Shown here piece after piece: positions 25,038 through 36,770 of a stretch of DNA of 64,000 nucleotides. Location: positions 1 through 64,000 of the forward strand of contig JAYMGJ010000469.1 in assembly GCA_037178675.1 (NCBI GenBank), written 5' to 3'. The notes under the pieces were generated by a model. That model searched no databases. It saw only the letters and a list, made by a program, of their open reading frames with translations, and was not told the DNA's origin. Each line of letters opens with the position of its first letter. Position 1 is the first letter of the stretch. The DNA comes from Scleroderma bovista. Taxonomy: Eukaryota; Basidiomycota; Agaricomycetes; Boletales; Sclerodermataceae. Both the position numbers and the translations under genes were made by a program.

Positions 25038-25307
25038 TGTAGAGACAGTCCTGTCTCTGGGTGTGTAGATTGGTAGTACTGATACTGGACTCTTACCTTA
25101 GCTATGTAGGCTTGTACTTAGCTTACTAAGCAACATCCTTCTCTTCAGTGTATATCTTTGAGCTCAGTCTTGGAGTGACTGAACCACCCTTCCTCTAGTT
25201 TCTTAGTCTCCTTAGTCCTTGGGAGCCTTGCCAGACCTCCAGAAGTCCCTGGGTTGAATGCACCTCATCTGAGGGAGCAGCCACCCAAACACATTGTTAT
25301 CTTTTCA
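25038..25307. mobile_element. Solo LTR, 270 bp family, copy 1
   Basis: Starts TGTAGAGACAGTCCTG and ends GTTATCTTTTCA. It is nearly identical to 35324-35597. Flanks are ACCGC before and (A)CCGC after, a 4-5 bp target duplication. The homologous sequence near 17430-17456 reads straight through as CAACCGCAACTG in complement, confirming insertion into the hAT 3' region. Confidence 0.88.
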
Positions 25308-25424
25308 CCGCAACTGCACGTTGGCCAATGTCCCATGACCGGCAACCAAGTCCAGTTGCAACCATTGTCGGTCCAGTCCGGTTTCCGGTTTTTGGCTGGT
25401 CCGGCAACTGGACTTTAAAACACT

Positions 25425-25870
25425 AGACACTGGTACCCTGGCTGGACCATACACTATGGTGACACTGGTACCCTGGCCCAACCATAAACTATGGTGACAC
25501 CTACACTGAGGCCGGACTGTATATTATGGTGACACCAGTACCCTGGCCTGACTGTAAACTATGGTGACACCTGCACCCAGGCCAGGCCCTATATGATGGT
25601 GACACTGGTACCCTGGCCCGACCATAAACTATGGTGACACCCACACCCAGGCCGCACTGTATACTATGGTTAAACTACACACCCTGGCCAGACCATACAC
25701 TATGGTGATACCTGCATCCTGGCCCGACCCTTATTATGGTGACAACCCACCCCCAGGCTGGACCATATATTATGGTGACAATTTCACACACAGGCCAGGC
25801 CATATATCATGGCAACACCCTGTAGTCCGGCCTGACCCCTGCTGGCCCATAAGATACAGCCGATTGTCAA
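25425..25870. repeat. Minisatellite, right arm of the large inverted repeat
   Basis: Continues the orientation B units after the hAT end and finishes with CATAAGATACAGCCGATTGTCAA, the complement of the left arm start at 16728. The more diverged units at 25640-25850 pair in order with those at 16740-16960, so this is a true inverted duplication and not just two independent arrays. Confidence 0.85.
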
Positions 25871-26341
25871 CCCCAGCTGGCCGTAAAATATGGCCTAACC
25901 AGGTACATGGGCTCGCAACCCATGCTTTACAAAGAACCTACCGCAGGACATGATGTCCCAGCCAGAATGCTCCTCAAAGGGGAAGTTATGTTGCCATTCT
26001 GTGAACTCGCCCTCGATGCGAGGTCGCCCTCTAAATCTGCATTGCAGCCCCCCGCCAAGAGAATTGAACGGGAGAGCACCTTCGTGACAAAAGGTGGGGT
26101 TATTGATTTGACATGTACATAATTCACATCAGCTTGGGTCTGGGTTGGGCAAGCATTCATTGGACTCATCCTCAGAGTCAGTGTACTATATTCTTTTATT
26201 TTGTAAATCGGTGCATTGGGGGCACATGGGGCTGATGCATCTATAATATGCTACTTTAACTCGTCGGGACCTATGGTTTTATACATAGAGTCGGTCGCTA
26301 GGCTTCAATATAATAGTGGATTGATTGGACGGACTGCCACA

Positions 26342-26604
26342 CACACCAGGGATTTCAAGATTTTCCAGCCATTTATAGTGCATTGAAAATGACAAATGAT
26401 AGTTTTAAATTTTACTTTCACATTTTACTTGCATTAAAATTTAAAATTATTGTTGTGATTCAAATTTTACTGCCATTAAAATCTCAAACCACTGTTATAA
26501 TTCAAATTTTAAGGGCATTAAAATGTGAAAGTAAAATTTAAAATTATCATTTGTCATTTTCAATGCAGTATAAACGGACGGAAAATTTTGAAATCCCCGG
26601 TGTG
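26342..26604. mobile_element. Fold-back MITE of 263 bp
   Basis: The ends CACACCAGGGATTTCAAGAT and the complement of ...GAAATCCCCGGTGTG pair. Inner arms pair almost perfectly for about 50 bp more (TTGAAAATGACAAATGATAG against its complement near 26545). ACA flanks both sides (26339-26341, 26605-26607), a possible 3 bp TSD. It is very AT-rich in the middle and has no coding capacity, so it would depend on a transposase elsewhere. The rest of 25870-26800 holds no supported gene. Confidence 0.8.
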
Positions 26605-26804
26605 ACAAGCATAAATCCAAATCTTGAAGTAGAATCTCCGATTATGGATTGCATTCCCTGCCTAGCAACATGACGTCAGATGTGTTTTCTGTCAAATCAA
26701 CCAAGTGACTCAACGCGGGTGGTGAAACCATGTTCTACTAGAACCAGGAACACTCACCTTGTATAGCTCTCACAAAGTGTACACGCTGCGGAATCAAGGT
26801 AGGC

Positions 26805-27143
26805 TTGAACATCACTTTTGTCATATACAATACATATCTGTTTGTTAAAATCTCCGAGCACTGTGGAAGTCATGCACCAACTGAGAAGCACCATGTCACA
26901 GCACATCTGATGCATTTGGTTTTGCCGGGGGTAGGGTATTCAGCTGAGATGCGACACTCACTGGCATTGAAAGGGGTCATCACTGGAGACTGGAGTTATT
27001 TATGTGAGGGTCCGATTGACATGGCACATACTACCAAGGATAAAGCAGTTCTGGACAACGTCGTACACGTTAATGGTGCAGATCCATCTCAAGCATCAGA
27101 CACTCATCAAATGAAGTCCGACTCATCACTTACACATTTGTGA
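26805..27143 (+). CDS. Unrecognised ORF with a GVGYSAE..GVITGDWSYL block
   Basis: The frame includes HLMHLVLPGVGYSAEMRHSL then LKGVITGDWSYLCEGPIDM, which has the feel of a conserved mushroom hypothetical protein, but I cannot name a function. No clear start or introns were fixed: a CAAG-GTAGGC context precedes it near 26800. It may be an exon of a larger gene that continues toward 27331. Confidence 0.4.
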   Translation: MNITFVIYNTYLFVKISEHCGSHAPTEKHHVTAHLMHLVLPGVGYSAEMRHSLALKGVITGDWSYLCEGPIDMAHTTKDKAVLDNVVHVNGADPSQASDTHQMKSDSSLTHL

Positions 27144-27330
27144 AGGCCAATGAAACATGCTTGACAATGTTCCAGGTTGTTTACTTGCTAGAAATTGACG
27201 AGCGCATTCAACTCGTTGATCGGGCCCGACAGTAGCAAATTATTGGTATGGGAAAAGATTTGATAATCGATAGAGGACGCCACACGTAGCCAGCCCGGAT
27301 TGGCCTTGCAAGTGATCAAATACTCAGTAC

Positions 27331-27816
27331 TTGCTGTGGGTACTTGAATGGTTGGCTGTTATAAATTGGGAGGATGAAAAATATGCGATGATCAGTGCTG
27401 TTGACGTGCAACACGCAATACTTATCATCCAAGGTTACTGGCAGTTTAACATGTACCTACGTTCAGATCCATTGCGAGAAAGGCGACCATCAGATGCATT
27501 CCGATTGCCATTGGTCCTCAGAGTGCTTTGGGGTGTTTCAAAGTGCCAGCTGGTGGTGGTTGCAGAGTGGAGCCTGGATGTCTTATGTTCCACATTAATC
27601 TGGTCATCGGAGTCAGTACCCTCGAATCATATGTCTGCCCTTTACATGACTAACTTCCCGGTAGTTCTGGGTATCCGTAGCACGATAGAAGGCATTGTGA
27701 AAATGTCATTTTTTTCCGAGGTATGTATGAGTGTGTGGATGCGTCGATGCCCACCTCAGTACCAATCACTTAGGAGGTCAAAACTTGGGCACAAGTGTAC
27801 TAGAATATGGATATGA
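27331..27816 (+). CDS. Unrecognised ORF
   Basis: An open stretch of 161 codons with no motif I recognise. It follows the previous ORF at a short distance and could belong to the same gene or be chance. Low confidence. Confidence 0.25.
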   Translation: MLWVLEWLAVINWEDEKYAMISAVDVQHAILIIQGYWQFNMYLRSDPLRERRPSDAFRLPLVLRVLWGVSKCQLVVVAEWSLDVLCSTLIWSSESVPSNHMSALYMTNFPVVLGIRSTIEGIVKMSFFSEVCMSVWMRRCPPQYQSLRRSKLGHKCTRIWI

Positions 27817-28189
27817 GGCTGTGCGCCAGACCTCAGAACAGCAGAAATACCCTTACATAAGCCATGCAGAATGTCCTCGGACAAATGCCTTCCTACTATC
27901 ATAGGTGTGCCGAGCAGAGCCATGACGCCCGCAAGGCAAACCTGCACTAATACTGAGCTCCACAAAGGGTTCTAGCGGACCGTTCATCTAATAGGGAGAT
28001 TCAAAGTTGACCACAGTTGCAGTTGCAGTTGCAGTTGCAGTTGCAGTTGCAGTCACACCAAATTAGGACATACCATGTATTAAACATTTACCAGTGTTTC
28101 TAATATATTGGGACATAAACATATTAGATAATCCACTCTGTGGATGCCAATCAACAGCGCATCTAGTACAGCATCCACACCATGAAACC

Positions 28190-29497
28190 ATGCCCTCCCC
28201 CTCATGCCGTGAGCAGTATATTGCTGCTTATATTCTCTCCATTATCCTTCGAACAATTTTCCAGCCCACACAGAGTCTGCAAGACCTGGCACAACAACTC
28301 AATATTGATATCAGCTCCATCACTGCTATTCATCAAACTCGATATCTACAATCCTGATCCCCTGTTGCAAAGTCTGGGATACTACACCTGGCTTGGGAAT
28401 ATGCCCAGAGTCCATCAGACCACCATCGCTTCATCAGCATGCTACATCTTTCTCCAACAGTCTTTCAAGTGATCTTATCACTGATTGAAGATCATCCAAT
28501 CTTCTACAATGAGTCAAACAACTCCCAAGCATCTGTTGAGGTTCAGCTGGGTGTTACCCTCTATCGAATGGGCCGATATGGCAATGGAGCCTCTGTAGAG
28601 GATATTGCACAGATTGCAGGGTGCTCAGAGGGTGCTGTTGAGCTATATACAAAACGGTGCTTTACTGCCATTGAGTCTCTCCATGATGACTATGTGCACC
28701 CACCCACTGATGCAGAGAAGGAAGTTGAGAAGTGTTGGATAGATCAACACCTTGGATTCAAGGGAACATGGCGAGAGGGTTGGGTCATGTATGATGGAAC
28801 TATTGTGGTTCTGTATGCAAAACCTGGTCTTAATGGAGATGCATATTATACCAGGAAAGCAAACTATGGGCTCAATTTACAGGTATGTTCTCTCTTTAGT
28901 GGGATACTTCTATTAATAAATTTTTAGATTGGGAATTTGCCATCAAACCTCTGTATTGTGGATTACTCTCATGGTCTAACAGGATCTGCTCATGATGCCT
29001 GGGCATTTGAGAGCACTGCTGCTGCAAAATATCCTGATTGGTTTTTTAAAAATGAAGAGTTTGCATGGGTTGACTCTGCCTACCCCCTTGCTCCACGAAC
29101 TATCCCTGTTCACAAAAAGCCTGCATCACTGTTACCAGAGAATGCAACCTTTGATTGAGCAGTTTCCAATCTGCGTGTTCGATCAGAACACTGTATGGGA
29201 GCTTTAAAAGGGAGATTTCAATGTCTTCGTGGTCTTTGAGTTACCATCAACAACAATCGACAGCATATTGCAGCATGTCAATGGATGACTATTGCAATAA
29301 TTCTACACAATATTGTGGTTGAAGTGGAGGGGACACATGCAGATTATTTTGCATCAGGGCATACTCGAGCACAGGAGCAGGAGGATTGTGGTATACAGGA
29401 TGATGAAGATTTAACTCAGGAAAGAGTCTTTGATCAAGGTGGGGATGCAAAGAGGAAGAGGCTTATTGAAGAGTTACTTGCATTCAAAAACTTATAG
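28190..29497 (+). pseudogene. Harbinger-type DDE transposase with three TGA codons
   Basis: Starts MPSPSCREQYIAAYILSI. The core reads LHLAWEYAQSPSDHHRFIS, then HPIFYNESNNSQASVEVQL, and then the catalytic residues: Asp in VMYDGTIVVLYAKPG, Asp in CIVDYSHGLTGSAHDAWAF and Glu in RVRSEHCMGALKGRFQCL. One intron fits, about 28882-28927 (GTATGT..TTTTAG). In-frame TGA codons fall at 28355-28357, 29156-29158 (FD-AVSNL) and 29237-29239 (RGL-VTINN), all inside otherwise conserved sequence. All three are readable as CGA to TGA changes. The C-terminus (about 29285-29497) is acidic. The transposase is otherwise full length. Confidence 0.9.
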
Positions 29498-29640
29498 TTG
29501 AATTGTACTCAAGTTGACTCTCAATAGTAGTAGATGGCTATCAATGACCAATGACTGTAATTCAAATGAATGATGACATAAAAGAGTGACTACGGTCAGT
29601 GTAAGGAATGACTTGAAAGTAACAGTGGATGATGTAGAAA

Positions 29641-30443
29641 TTAGAAGCCCAAATCCTCATCCCAATCAGGAGAGAACTGACGAGCTTGCTTTGAGGGACG
29701 GGTGTCACCATTGCCACTGAGAAGACCAATCTGCTCACAATACTCTGTAGCTGTCCAGATCCCCTGTTTGAATTCCTCCAGAAGAATCTCACGAGTTTTG
29801 AGATTCATTTCTTGCTGGGCTTGAGAGTTTAGGGCATCAATGTTGGCTCTGTCAATTAGGTAAGCAAAATTTTAGTAGATAGATGAGAACACTTACTTTT
29901 GAATATCAAATAATGTGTCTTCTATGGTGTGCTTCTTGGGGGCTTTCTGAATGTGCTCCTTGGCTTTGGAAAGACTTTCCTGAGAGAAGGAAGAAGGCTT
30001 GGGACCCCTCTTGTTAGCTGGAGTCTGTGTGTTTTGCAGGGAAAAATTCTCTGGCTCAAGGCAGCCCAGAGACAAGTCCACAGTATCACCTTTCACAGCT
30101 CCAGCAGATCCCTGAGTCTGGACATGATTGAGAGCATCATTCAAGGTACGAAACTGAGACACCTGTGAGTCAGTAAACTCAGCTTGTGACTCAGGATCAA
30201 GAGGCTGTAAATGGAGAGTCTTTTTCCCATGAGGACCAACCCCAGTTGTCACAGCAATAGGTGTGACATTTGGGCAAGCCACAAATATCCTATGCAGCTC
30301 AGAGAAGAAAGGGAACTCCTTGAGGATCTGATCTGTACAGGAATTAAAAACAAAATAGTCAAGTAGCATATTACGGGACAGTTCACGACACAGTAGAATG
30401 AGTGAATGGGAGAGTAGACACACAATGAGAGCTCTCCCCCCAC
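29641..30443 (-). CDS. Harbinger companion protein (Myb/SANT-type partner)
   Basis: Harbinger elements encode a second protein that helps bind DNA and import the transposase. Here the minus strand reads FPFFSELHRIFVACPNVTPI, then a charged linker with NKRGPKPSSFSQESLSKAKE. After an intron at about 29852-29886 comes ANIDALNSQAQQEMNLKTRE and then ILLEEFKQGIWTATEYCEQI, with the stop TAA at 29641-29643. The N-terminal SANT-like domain is not clearly visible, and the 5' exons near 30340-30555 are uncertain. Its position inside the inverted repeats, convergent with the transposase, supports the call. Confidence 0.65.
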
Positions 30444-30622
30444 TCAACGCAGCGCTGCCACGTGCCCTACATGTTGTTGGGTAGTTTTTATTGTATTTTA
30501 CACAGGACAGCCAATTATCTAATACACGGTATGTCCTAATTTGGTGTGACTGCAACTGTGGTCAACTTTGAATCTCCCTAATGCCGTATTTACATGGGCG
30601 GTAAATTATTTTCACCTCGGAA

Positions 30623-33466
30623 TTGGATGTGAACTGTCTTGCCAAATTTGGGAGCGGTTCATTTGCGTTGTCCATCAAAATGACAGGCTATTCTGAGTTG
30701 CCCCTCGAGGACGATGTTGTAGAGCGTCGCTTTGCTGGGGATGCTCATGTACTGGGACCCTCATGGACACATATGCCAGCCCTCACTGTCAGACACTTTG
30801 GCATAAGTGTCCTTTCGTCTCTTGAAATGTCCTCTGGTGCGTATGGTTCGCTCATCAAATTCCCTGTGCACATGCATTAGCCCTTCCAAGCCTCATTGTA
30901 CCTGGTCTCACTTGGTTTATCCAAGTCTTCTATGGCTGTTGTGCTACTTTCTGGCCCACTTTCGGGCCTCATTGTCCAACCACTTATAGGTATGCTTTTG
31001 GTGCGCGTCCCGTGTGTCCAGCCTCATTATCGTCATCTTGCAGGTATTCTTGCAGACAACTGCAAATCACAGTTCAGCCAACGCCGACCCTTCATCCTCG
31101 TTGGCACGGTGATCTCTGTTGTTGTGCAACGCTCCTCTTTGGCTATACTCGACCCATCACGTCTATATTTATGACCTTAGGCTTGCATTCTGTGCGTGTC
31201 TTCAATTGTCTGCGTTTTGCGTGCTTACCCATAGAACATATGGTAGAACGATGCCCTTACAATTTACCTCACTATCCTTGCTATCTATTGTATAGACGTT
31301 TCTGGCAATGTTGGTGCATACCAAATGTTTCCGTGTACCAGCGAATCGACTGATGCCATGTAAAGCCCAAATACTCAATTGTGTCCTCATTGTTGATACC
31401 CTCCATACCTCCCAACAACCCAAGGGAAATGCCTGGGCAGCATGCATGGCTATCATAGGTGGTATTACTGGATTTTTCATGTGAGCTTTTCGCTTGTTTT
31501 GTTTAATCACATTAGAAATCTTGTGATTCCAGTGGCAATCTTGACCTTCCTTCGATGTTTCCCATTCTTGGCACCACCCAGCTTGAAGTCTGGTCCATCA
31601 TCACATGCTCTGTTCTACTTGGTACACACCTTTGGATGGCTCTGTCAGTCCGGGAGTGTGTCCTTATTGCTTCTTCATGAGTGGCTACCATTCATGAGTC
31701 ATTCTGTATATTTAATTGGTGGGCTGCTTCCATCATCCTGACTTTGTTGGTGCGGAACAGAGGTCCTGTTAGAACTCTCCGCCAGGAACTCCTGCACCTC
31801 CTGCACATATTTCAACACCTCCCATGTGTTATTCATCAGATTGTACATCTATACTTCCTGAGGAAATAAAAGTCATCTAAATATCTATGCCTTAGTTTGC
31901 AATCTCAGCCTTGTGAGTCCTCTACTTTTGACTGATTGGTTGATGACATTGACTGGCACATAGTTCCTCTTTAGCTGGTTTCCTGATGTTGTTCCACAGC
32001 TCACTTTACATCAGAGAGCTCTACAAGAACTTGTTGGACATTGACATCTCTTCAGTGGATCCATCTATTGTGGTGGCTGTGGATGCAGAAACTACACGTC
32101 TCGCGAGTTGTGCACTCTTATACAGCGTAATCGTCTCATTGATTATGAACCTGATAATGCCTGCATTGGTCATACAACAGGATGTTGGAGAGGATGGCTG
32201 TGCCAGTGGTGCGTCAAACAGTTGGGCAGGGTGTTGGGTTGGCCAGGCATGGTGGATGAATATGAAGAAAACAATACGCTGCATGCATCTTGCAACATTG
32301 TGGGCAATAGGACATGCTGTGTTTGTGACTTGTATGGCATCCACGATGTGAGTTCAAACATTTCTGACTTTTTTTTATCGTTGCTGCCCTTTGGATGCCC
32401 CCATTGGTGTATGCTGGGACTAAGCGTCATGCCTCTGACCCTGTACCTGCCCTAATTCTTATACATTCGCACATTTTTCACAGTCTTATACTGACTGTTT
32501 TACTCCTGGTCATTCCATTTCTCCATCATGCAGGTTTACAGATACTGTGAAGGGTGGGACACTTATGATAACTGTCACAGGTGTCGCATCTGTGATCAGA
32601 CAGTGGGTACCATGGGCATTGGTCAGTCATGGACAAGTACATTCATGATGAACATTGACTTAGTTTTTCTCCTTCCCTCTTTCCATTTGATTTGTTTGAG
32701 TAGCTTGGTGAAGCAATCCGCTCTCCACATTCTTCGGCAAGGTTCACTGAGGTTGAGCTCAGTCTGCGCTCCATGATGGGTGTCGATGATGGCGAGTGCC
32801 AGCGGTTGGTCGAGGAGGAACAGGAAGATACATTATTCAGTTCCAACTATGACATAGATAACAATGATAGTAGAGGGGCTGGGGAGAGGACCACCCAAGT
32901 GAATGATGTGAGTTGCAGGAGTGGTTTTTGAGTGCAAATACTGACCACTGTGACAAGTTGGCTTACGAGGAGTCCAGTGACAACAGTTGGCATGATGATC
33001 CTGAGTCCACACAGCGAAATGTTATGGGAAGTTCATCGTTCGTCATGCATGGCCAGGTTAATGATCCAGACCGTGTGCCAGTGAACTGATGGCGAAGACA
33101 AGCAGGAGTTGGTCTCACTGCACAAGCTGGGTCTATTATGGTAAGTGGTTACATGTGTGTCATGATAATATTATGTTAACTTGACATTCTATATTTTGAA
33201 CTAACCTGGTCTCACAGGGTGTCCACAACATATTCGTTGTCATTCCTCAATTTGTGGCTACAGGCATCGCATCATTCCTATTTATGATCCTGGATCCTGC
33301 CAAATCTGACATTCACAGACACCAGCACCCAACAAAGGGCATGGAAGAAAACACAGCAGCTGCGGTAAGCCATATGGGCGATGAAGGAATGGCGTCGCTA
33401 GCCACACGCATCAGGAATTTGACAGTTTCCTTTTTCATCCTTATTTATACTTTTTGTGCCAAATAA
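30623..33466 (+). pseudogene. Decayed sucrose/H+ symporter-type (SUT, MFS) transporter gene
   Basis: A sugar transporter of the plasma membrane. Exons in order: LTVRHFGISVLSSLEMS (about 30785), LVSLGLSKSSMAVVLLSGPL (about 30903), then SGLIVQPLIG before an intron at 30991-31044. GILADN..SQFSQRRPFILVGTVI follows, then a one-base frame change near 31115 to ATLLFGYTRPITSIF. Later come LIVDTLHTSQQPKGNAWAA (about 31390), LGTTQLEVWSIITCSVL (about 31570), LYIRELYKNLLDIDISS (about 31998), EAIRSPHSSARFTEVELSLR (about 32710) and GVHNIFVVIPQFVATGIASF (about 33220). The order and motifs fit the family along its length. Several frame changes suggest a pseudogene, though some may be introns I mis-set. It starts about 45 bp after the Harbinger element ends. 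Confidence 0.82.
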
Positions 33467-33479
33467 GCACAAAAAAAGT

Positions 33480-33845
33480 TCGCCATCGCTAAAGTAGAAA
33501 AAGTACGAAACAAGCTAACCCTTCCTCTTGTCTAAACTTTTCCCCCACTTTTCCATCCTTGCAAATTTGAATTCTTGCTTTTTTCACCCTTGCACACATC
33601 TCAAAAAGTTGACCAAGTGACACAATTTATTTACCATGCCAGTAGATATAAGTGAAACAAGTATGATAAGCCAATAAGGCGGGAAAGTGTGATAAGGAGA
33701 ACCAGCTTGAAACAAACACAAAAGCAGCAGCGACATGAATGATATGGTTATGGGCGAAATGATTACCTGCAAAGTGGCAAATGACATGGGCAAAACGGCA
33801 AACGATATGGGCAAAATGGCAAACAGTGAGTCCGAGGAGCAGATT
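33480..33845. other. No gene seen
   Basis: AT-rich, with a short run of near repeats (GGCAAACGATATGGGCAAAAT-type, about 33775-33825). It lies between the transporter remnant and the convergent minus-strand gene. Confidence 0.4.
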
Positions 33846-35323
33846 CTATAAAGAACAATTAGGAACACCAACGAGCAGACTTAGATAAAAAAGTTGAAGG
33901 AGACACAGTAATTGAAAATCAAACAGGATCTCACAGAGGAAGGAGTGTGGGTTGGCGGCACCAGCAGGCTCATTGACATCAGCCTCACTATTCCCGGCGC
34001 TCTTGGTGCCAGTGGGCTTGAACGCTTGCGCGGCCATAAACATAGCTTGCACAAACACCTGACCTCTTTTGTGGATCGACTCTTGGTATGCTGCAGTGTC
34101 ACTGTTCCAATTCACTGCCAAGAACTGAAAGGCCAACAACGTTACACGGCCTGTTGCTTTGTTAAGCACCTTCGGCAGTTTGACCTTCATTTTCCCATCA
34201 GTGTTGTTTGCCATGTCTTCGAGAACCTGTTCCACGTCTATAGTACCGTCTACTATGAACCTGATGGCACACTCCAACTGCCAGCAGTTGATCAGTACGG
34301 AGAAGTGAAATAAAGTTGAATTTACTACTGCTGACGCCATCACAATGACGCTCTCACCATTCTTGCCAGCAGCCATTGCTTGTGTGTCCCATCCTGGCAT
34401 GTCCACACACGCCACAATGCTGCTGAGGTGAGCCATTGCAATGAGCTCTTGGAGGAGTGTTGAACGGTATAGGCCCTCAGTGTTGACCAAATTCGGGTCC
34501 TCCCACAGGAATCGATATTCAGACTTGAGGAACTTGGCCACTGGGCAAATTTTGACATCATCATCAAGATTCGAGAAAAAATCCAACATCATGGCAAGGG
34601 CAGATGAGCCAAAGCTATTCCACCACTCGCTGAGAGGTTGGATTGTCTACTGTGGTCAATTCACGGTCTACAATGATAGAATGTGTACTTACAACTGAAA
34701 AGACTGAACCAGAGGTTGTGACCCGATGCTTGATATCAGGATACACAACATTAAAAATAAGCTGCAAGGCAGATGCAAGCTGCTCATCGGGGACACTCCA
34801 AATGTTCTTTTGGACACTGCACCAGAGTGTTGCCGTAGGGATGAATGATTGGGACCAGCGGTGATCACTAGGCACAGGAAGGTCTTTGTTGTTGTACTTG
34901 GAACGCTTCTTGACAACGTCAATTATATACCCATCCGTGTCACAAGCCCATTCTTGTAAATTGCCAGATGCAGGAGAGGTGGAGTTGGCAGAAGACATGG
35001 AGGGAGCAGCAAGAGAGATGGAAGGCTTTTCTTCATGTTTGATCCATTTGCACTGGGGTAAGTCGGAAGCTTTCACTTGGATGCTAATAGAAGTCTAGAT
35101 GTACCAAGAAATGTATATTAGTAGATGAACAAGCCAAGCGTCATCATACTCATGGATGAGGTAGTGCGGTGTCCTTGGGACTTTTGTTCCACCACTGTCA
35201 ATGCAGGCTCGTCAATCTCCATAACACTAGCCTCAGAGGTGTGTTCCGGTCCACTGTCTGAGGTGAGAGGGGCCTTGCGCTTGGTGACCCTACGAGTCAC
35301 ACGCAGGTCAGAAATGGGAGCGC

Positions 35324-35597
35324 TGTAGAGACAGTCCTGTCTCTGGGTGTGTAGATTGGTAGTACTGATACTGGACTCTTACCTTAGCTATGTAGGCTTG
35401 TACTTAGCTTACTAAGCAACATCCTTCTCTTCAGTGTATATCTTTGAGCTCAGTCTTGGAGTGACTGAACCACCCTTCCACTCTCTAGTTTCTTAGTCTC
35501 CTTAGTCCTTGGGAGCCTTGCCAGACCTCCAGAAGTCCCTGGGTCGAATGCACCTCATCTGAGGGAGCAGCCACCCAAACACATTGTTATCTTTTCA
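35324..35597. mobile_element. Solo LTR, 270 bp family, copy 2
   Basis: Nearly identical to 25038-25307, with one 4 bp length difference (CACTCTCTAG against CCTCTAG). Starts TGTAGAGACAG and ends TTATCTTTTCA. The flanks are AGCGC on the left and (A)GCGC on the right, a 4-5 bp target duplication. Removing it restores DELGAPISDL in the minus-strand gene. Confidence 0.9.
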
Positions 35598-36039
35598 GCG
35601 CCCAGCTCATCCTCACTTTCTTCGACTGGAGTAATCTGGTATAGATGTGTCAGTCACAAAGCTTGAGACCATTATGCACTCACCATGACCATCTGTGTGC
35701 CTAAAGCCATGGCACATTTCATTGTCGCCAATTTCTCAGCCCTATCATCTACTGTACCAGTGAAAATTTCGTTCGTTTCATCCACAGGTAGGTTGCTTAA
35801 AGACACCAGAGTGTTGGGAGTTGCAGATTCTGAACAATTCTTGTAGCTACTGGGGAGCGCGGTCAGTGAAGTTTTCGTAGACAGGGCTGGGAAGGTGGGC
35901 TCATTTGTTTCAGTGGCCGCCACATTGGCTACCCAAGTTTTGACTTGACCTCCTTGTGCAAACTTCTTTGCTGTCCTTCCGTTCAAAGCAAGGTCAAGAA
36001 AAAATAATGTAGACTCAGTGAGGGAAAACATTACAAAGA

Positions 36040-36770
36040 GATCAAACTTACTCCTTTGGTATAACCAGCGCTAACATTCACATCAAATATTAGTAAGTAC
36101 ACGTTTATAACATGCGTTCAGAGTCTCACCATATTCCCTCTTCAGCACATTTTTCTGAGTCTTACAATCCTTTATCGCCTCCTTCATGGACATCTGTTGC
36201 TGAACAGGTTCACATTCAGATGAACCTCCATTGTTTTGTCCTCCGTTGTTCTGTCCAAGACATGGTAAGTTTTATATCATTGATCCAGTGATAGATGTAA
36301 AAGATCTATATGAGTGTGGGAAAGCTCAGTCGCACATGATACAGCGACAAACGTCTAATGCTATTACCTATACGAGTGCGGGAAAGCTAGGTAATACAAT
36401 CAGTTTATGAACATACAACACGGGAACAAAAAGGGTTGTGCTCACCTCAGTCGCACACGATACAGCAACAAATGTCTGAGGTGGGAGCTCTACAGTACGA
36501 GACTATATACGAGCTAATAGAACAAAGAATGAGACAGCAACAAGGTGCGGATGTTGGATCCATGCTGTACAATACATGAGACACTGTGTTGGACAGTACA
36601 AGAGGTAACCTAGGCATGTTACAGGGAACGAGTGAGACTAGAGAAAATAAGGAAAACGAACCATGCTCCGAGTCGTATCATATGCTATGACAGAGTGTGT
36701 GTTATGTAATTGTTCCGCGGAAGTATGTAGCTCTCGCGACTAAAAGCAAACACGTCAATTTGCAAGGTAC
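36040..36770. other. Long intron or intergenic stretch with short duplicated motifs
   Basis: Between two exons of the minus-strand gene. The motif CTCAGTCGCACATGATACAG (about 36327) recurs at about 36448 with CACG and AACA changes, and GAGTGYGGGAAAGCT occurs twice (36313, 36374). No coding stretch is convincing. Confidence 0.4.

Larger units (their letters stand above)
18789..25424 (+). mobile_element. hAT transposon with three retrotransposon LTRs inside it
   Basis: The ends are a perfect 14 bp inverted repeat, AGTGTTTTAAAGTC at 18789 and its complement ending at 25424. The transposase gene lies between them. Three solo LTRs of different families lie inside: 20272-20559, 22435-24773 and 25038-25307. 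Removing them and one copy of each target duplication gives an element of about 3.7 kb. I find no 8 bp TSD next to the ends, perhaps because the flanking minisatellite has rearranged. Confidence 0.8.
27993..30579. mobile_element. Complete Harbinger-type transposon with two genes
   Basis: Terminal inverted repeats begin AGGGAGATTCAAAGTTGACC at 27993 and mirror at 30579, pairing for about 70 bp (through CACACCAAATTAGGACATACC). The left repeat carries an expansion of GTTGCA to six or more copies (28016-28050), where the right repeat has one. AAT flanks both sides (27990-27992, 30580-30582), a 3 bp duplication as expected for the superfamily. Inside are a DDE transposase on the plus strand and a convergent companion gene on the minus strand. 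Confidence 0.88.
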
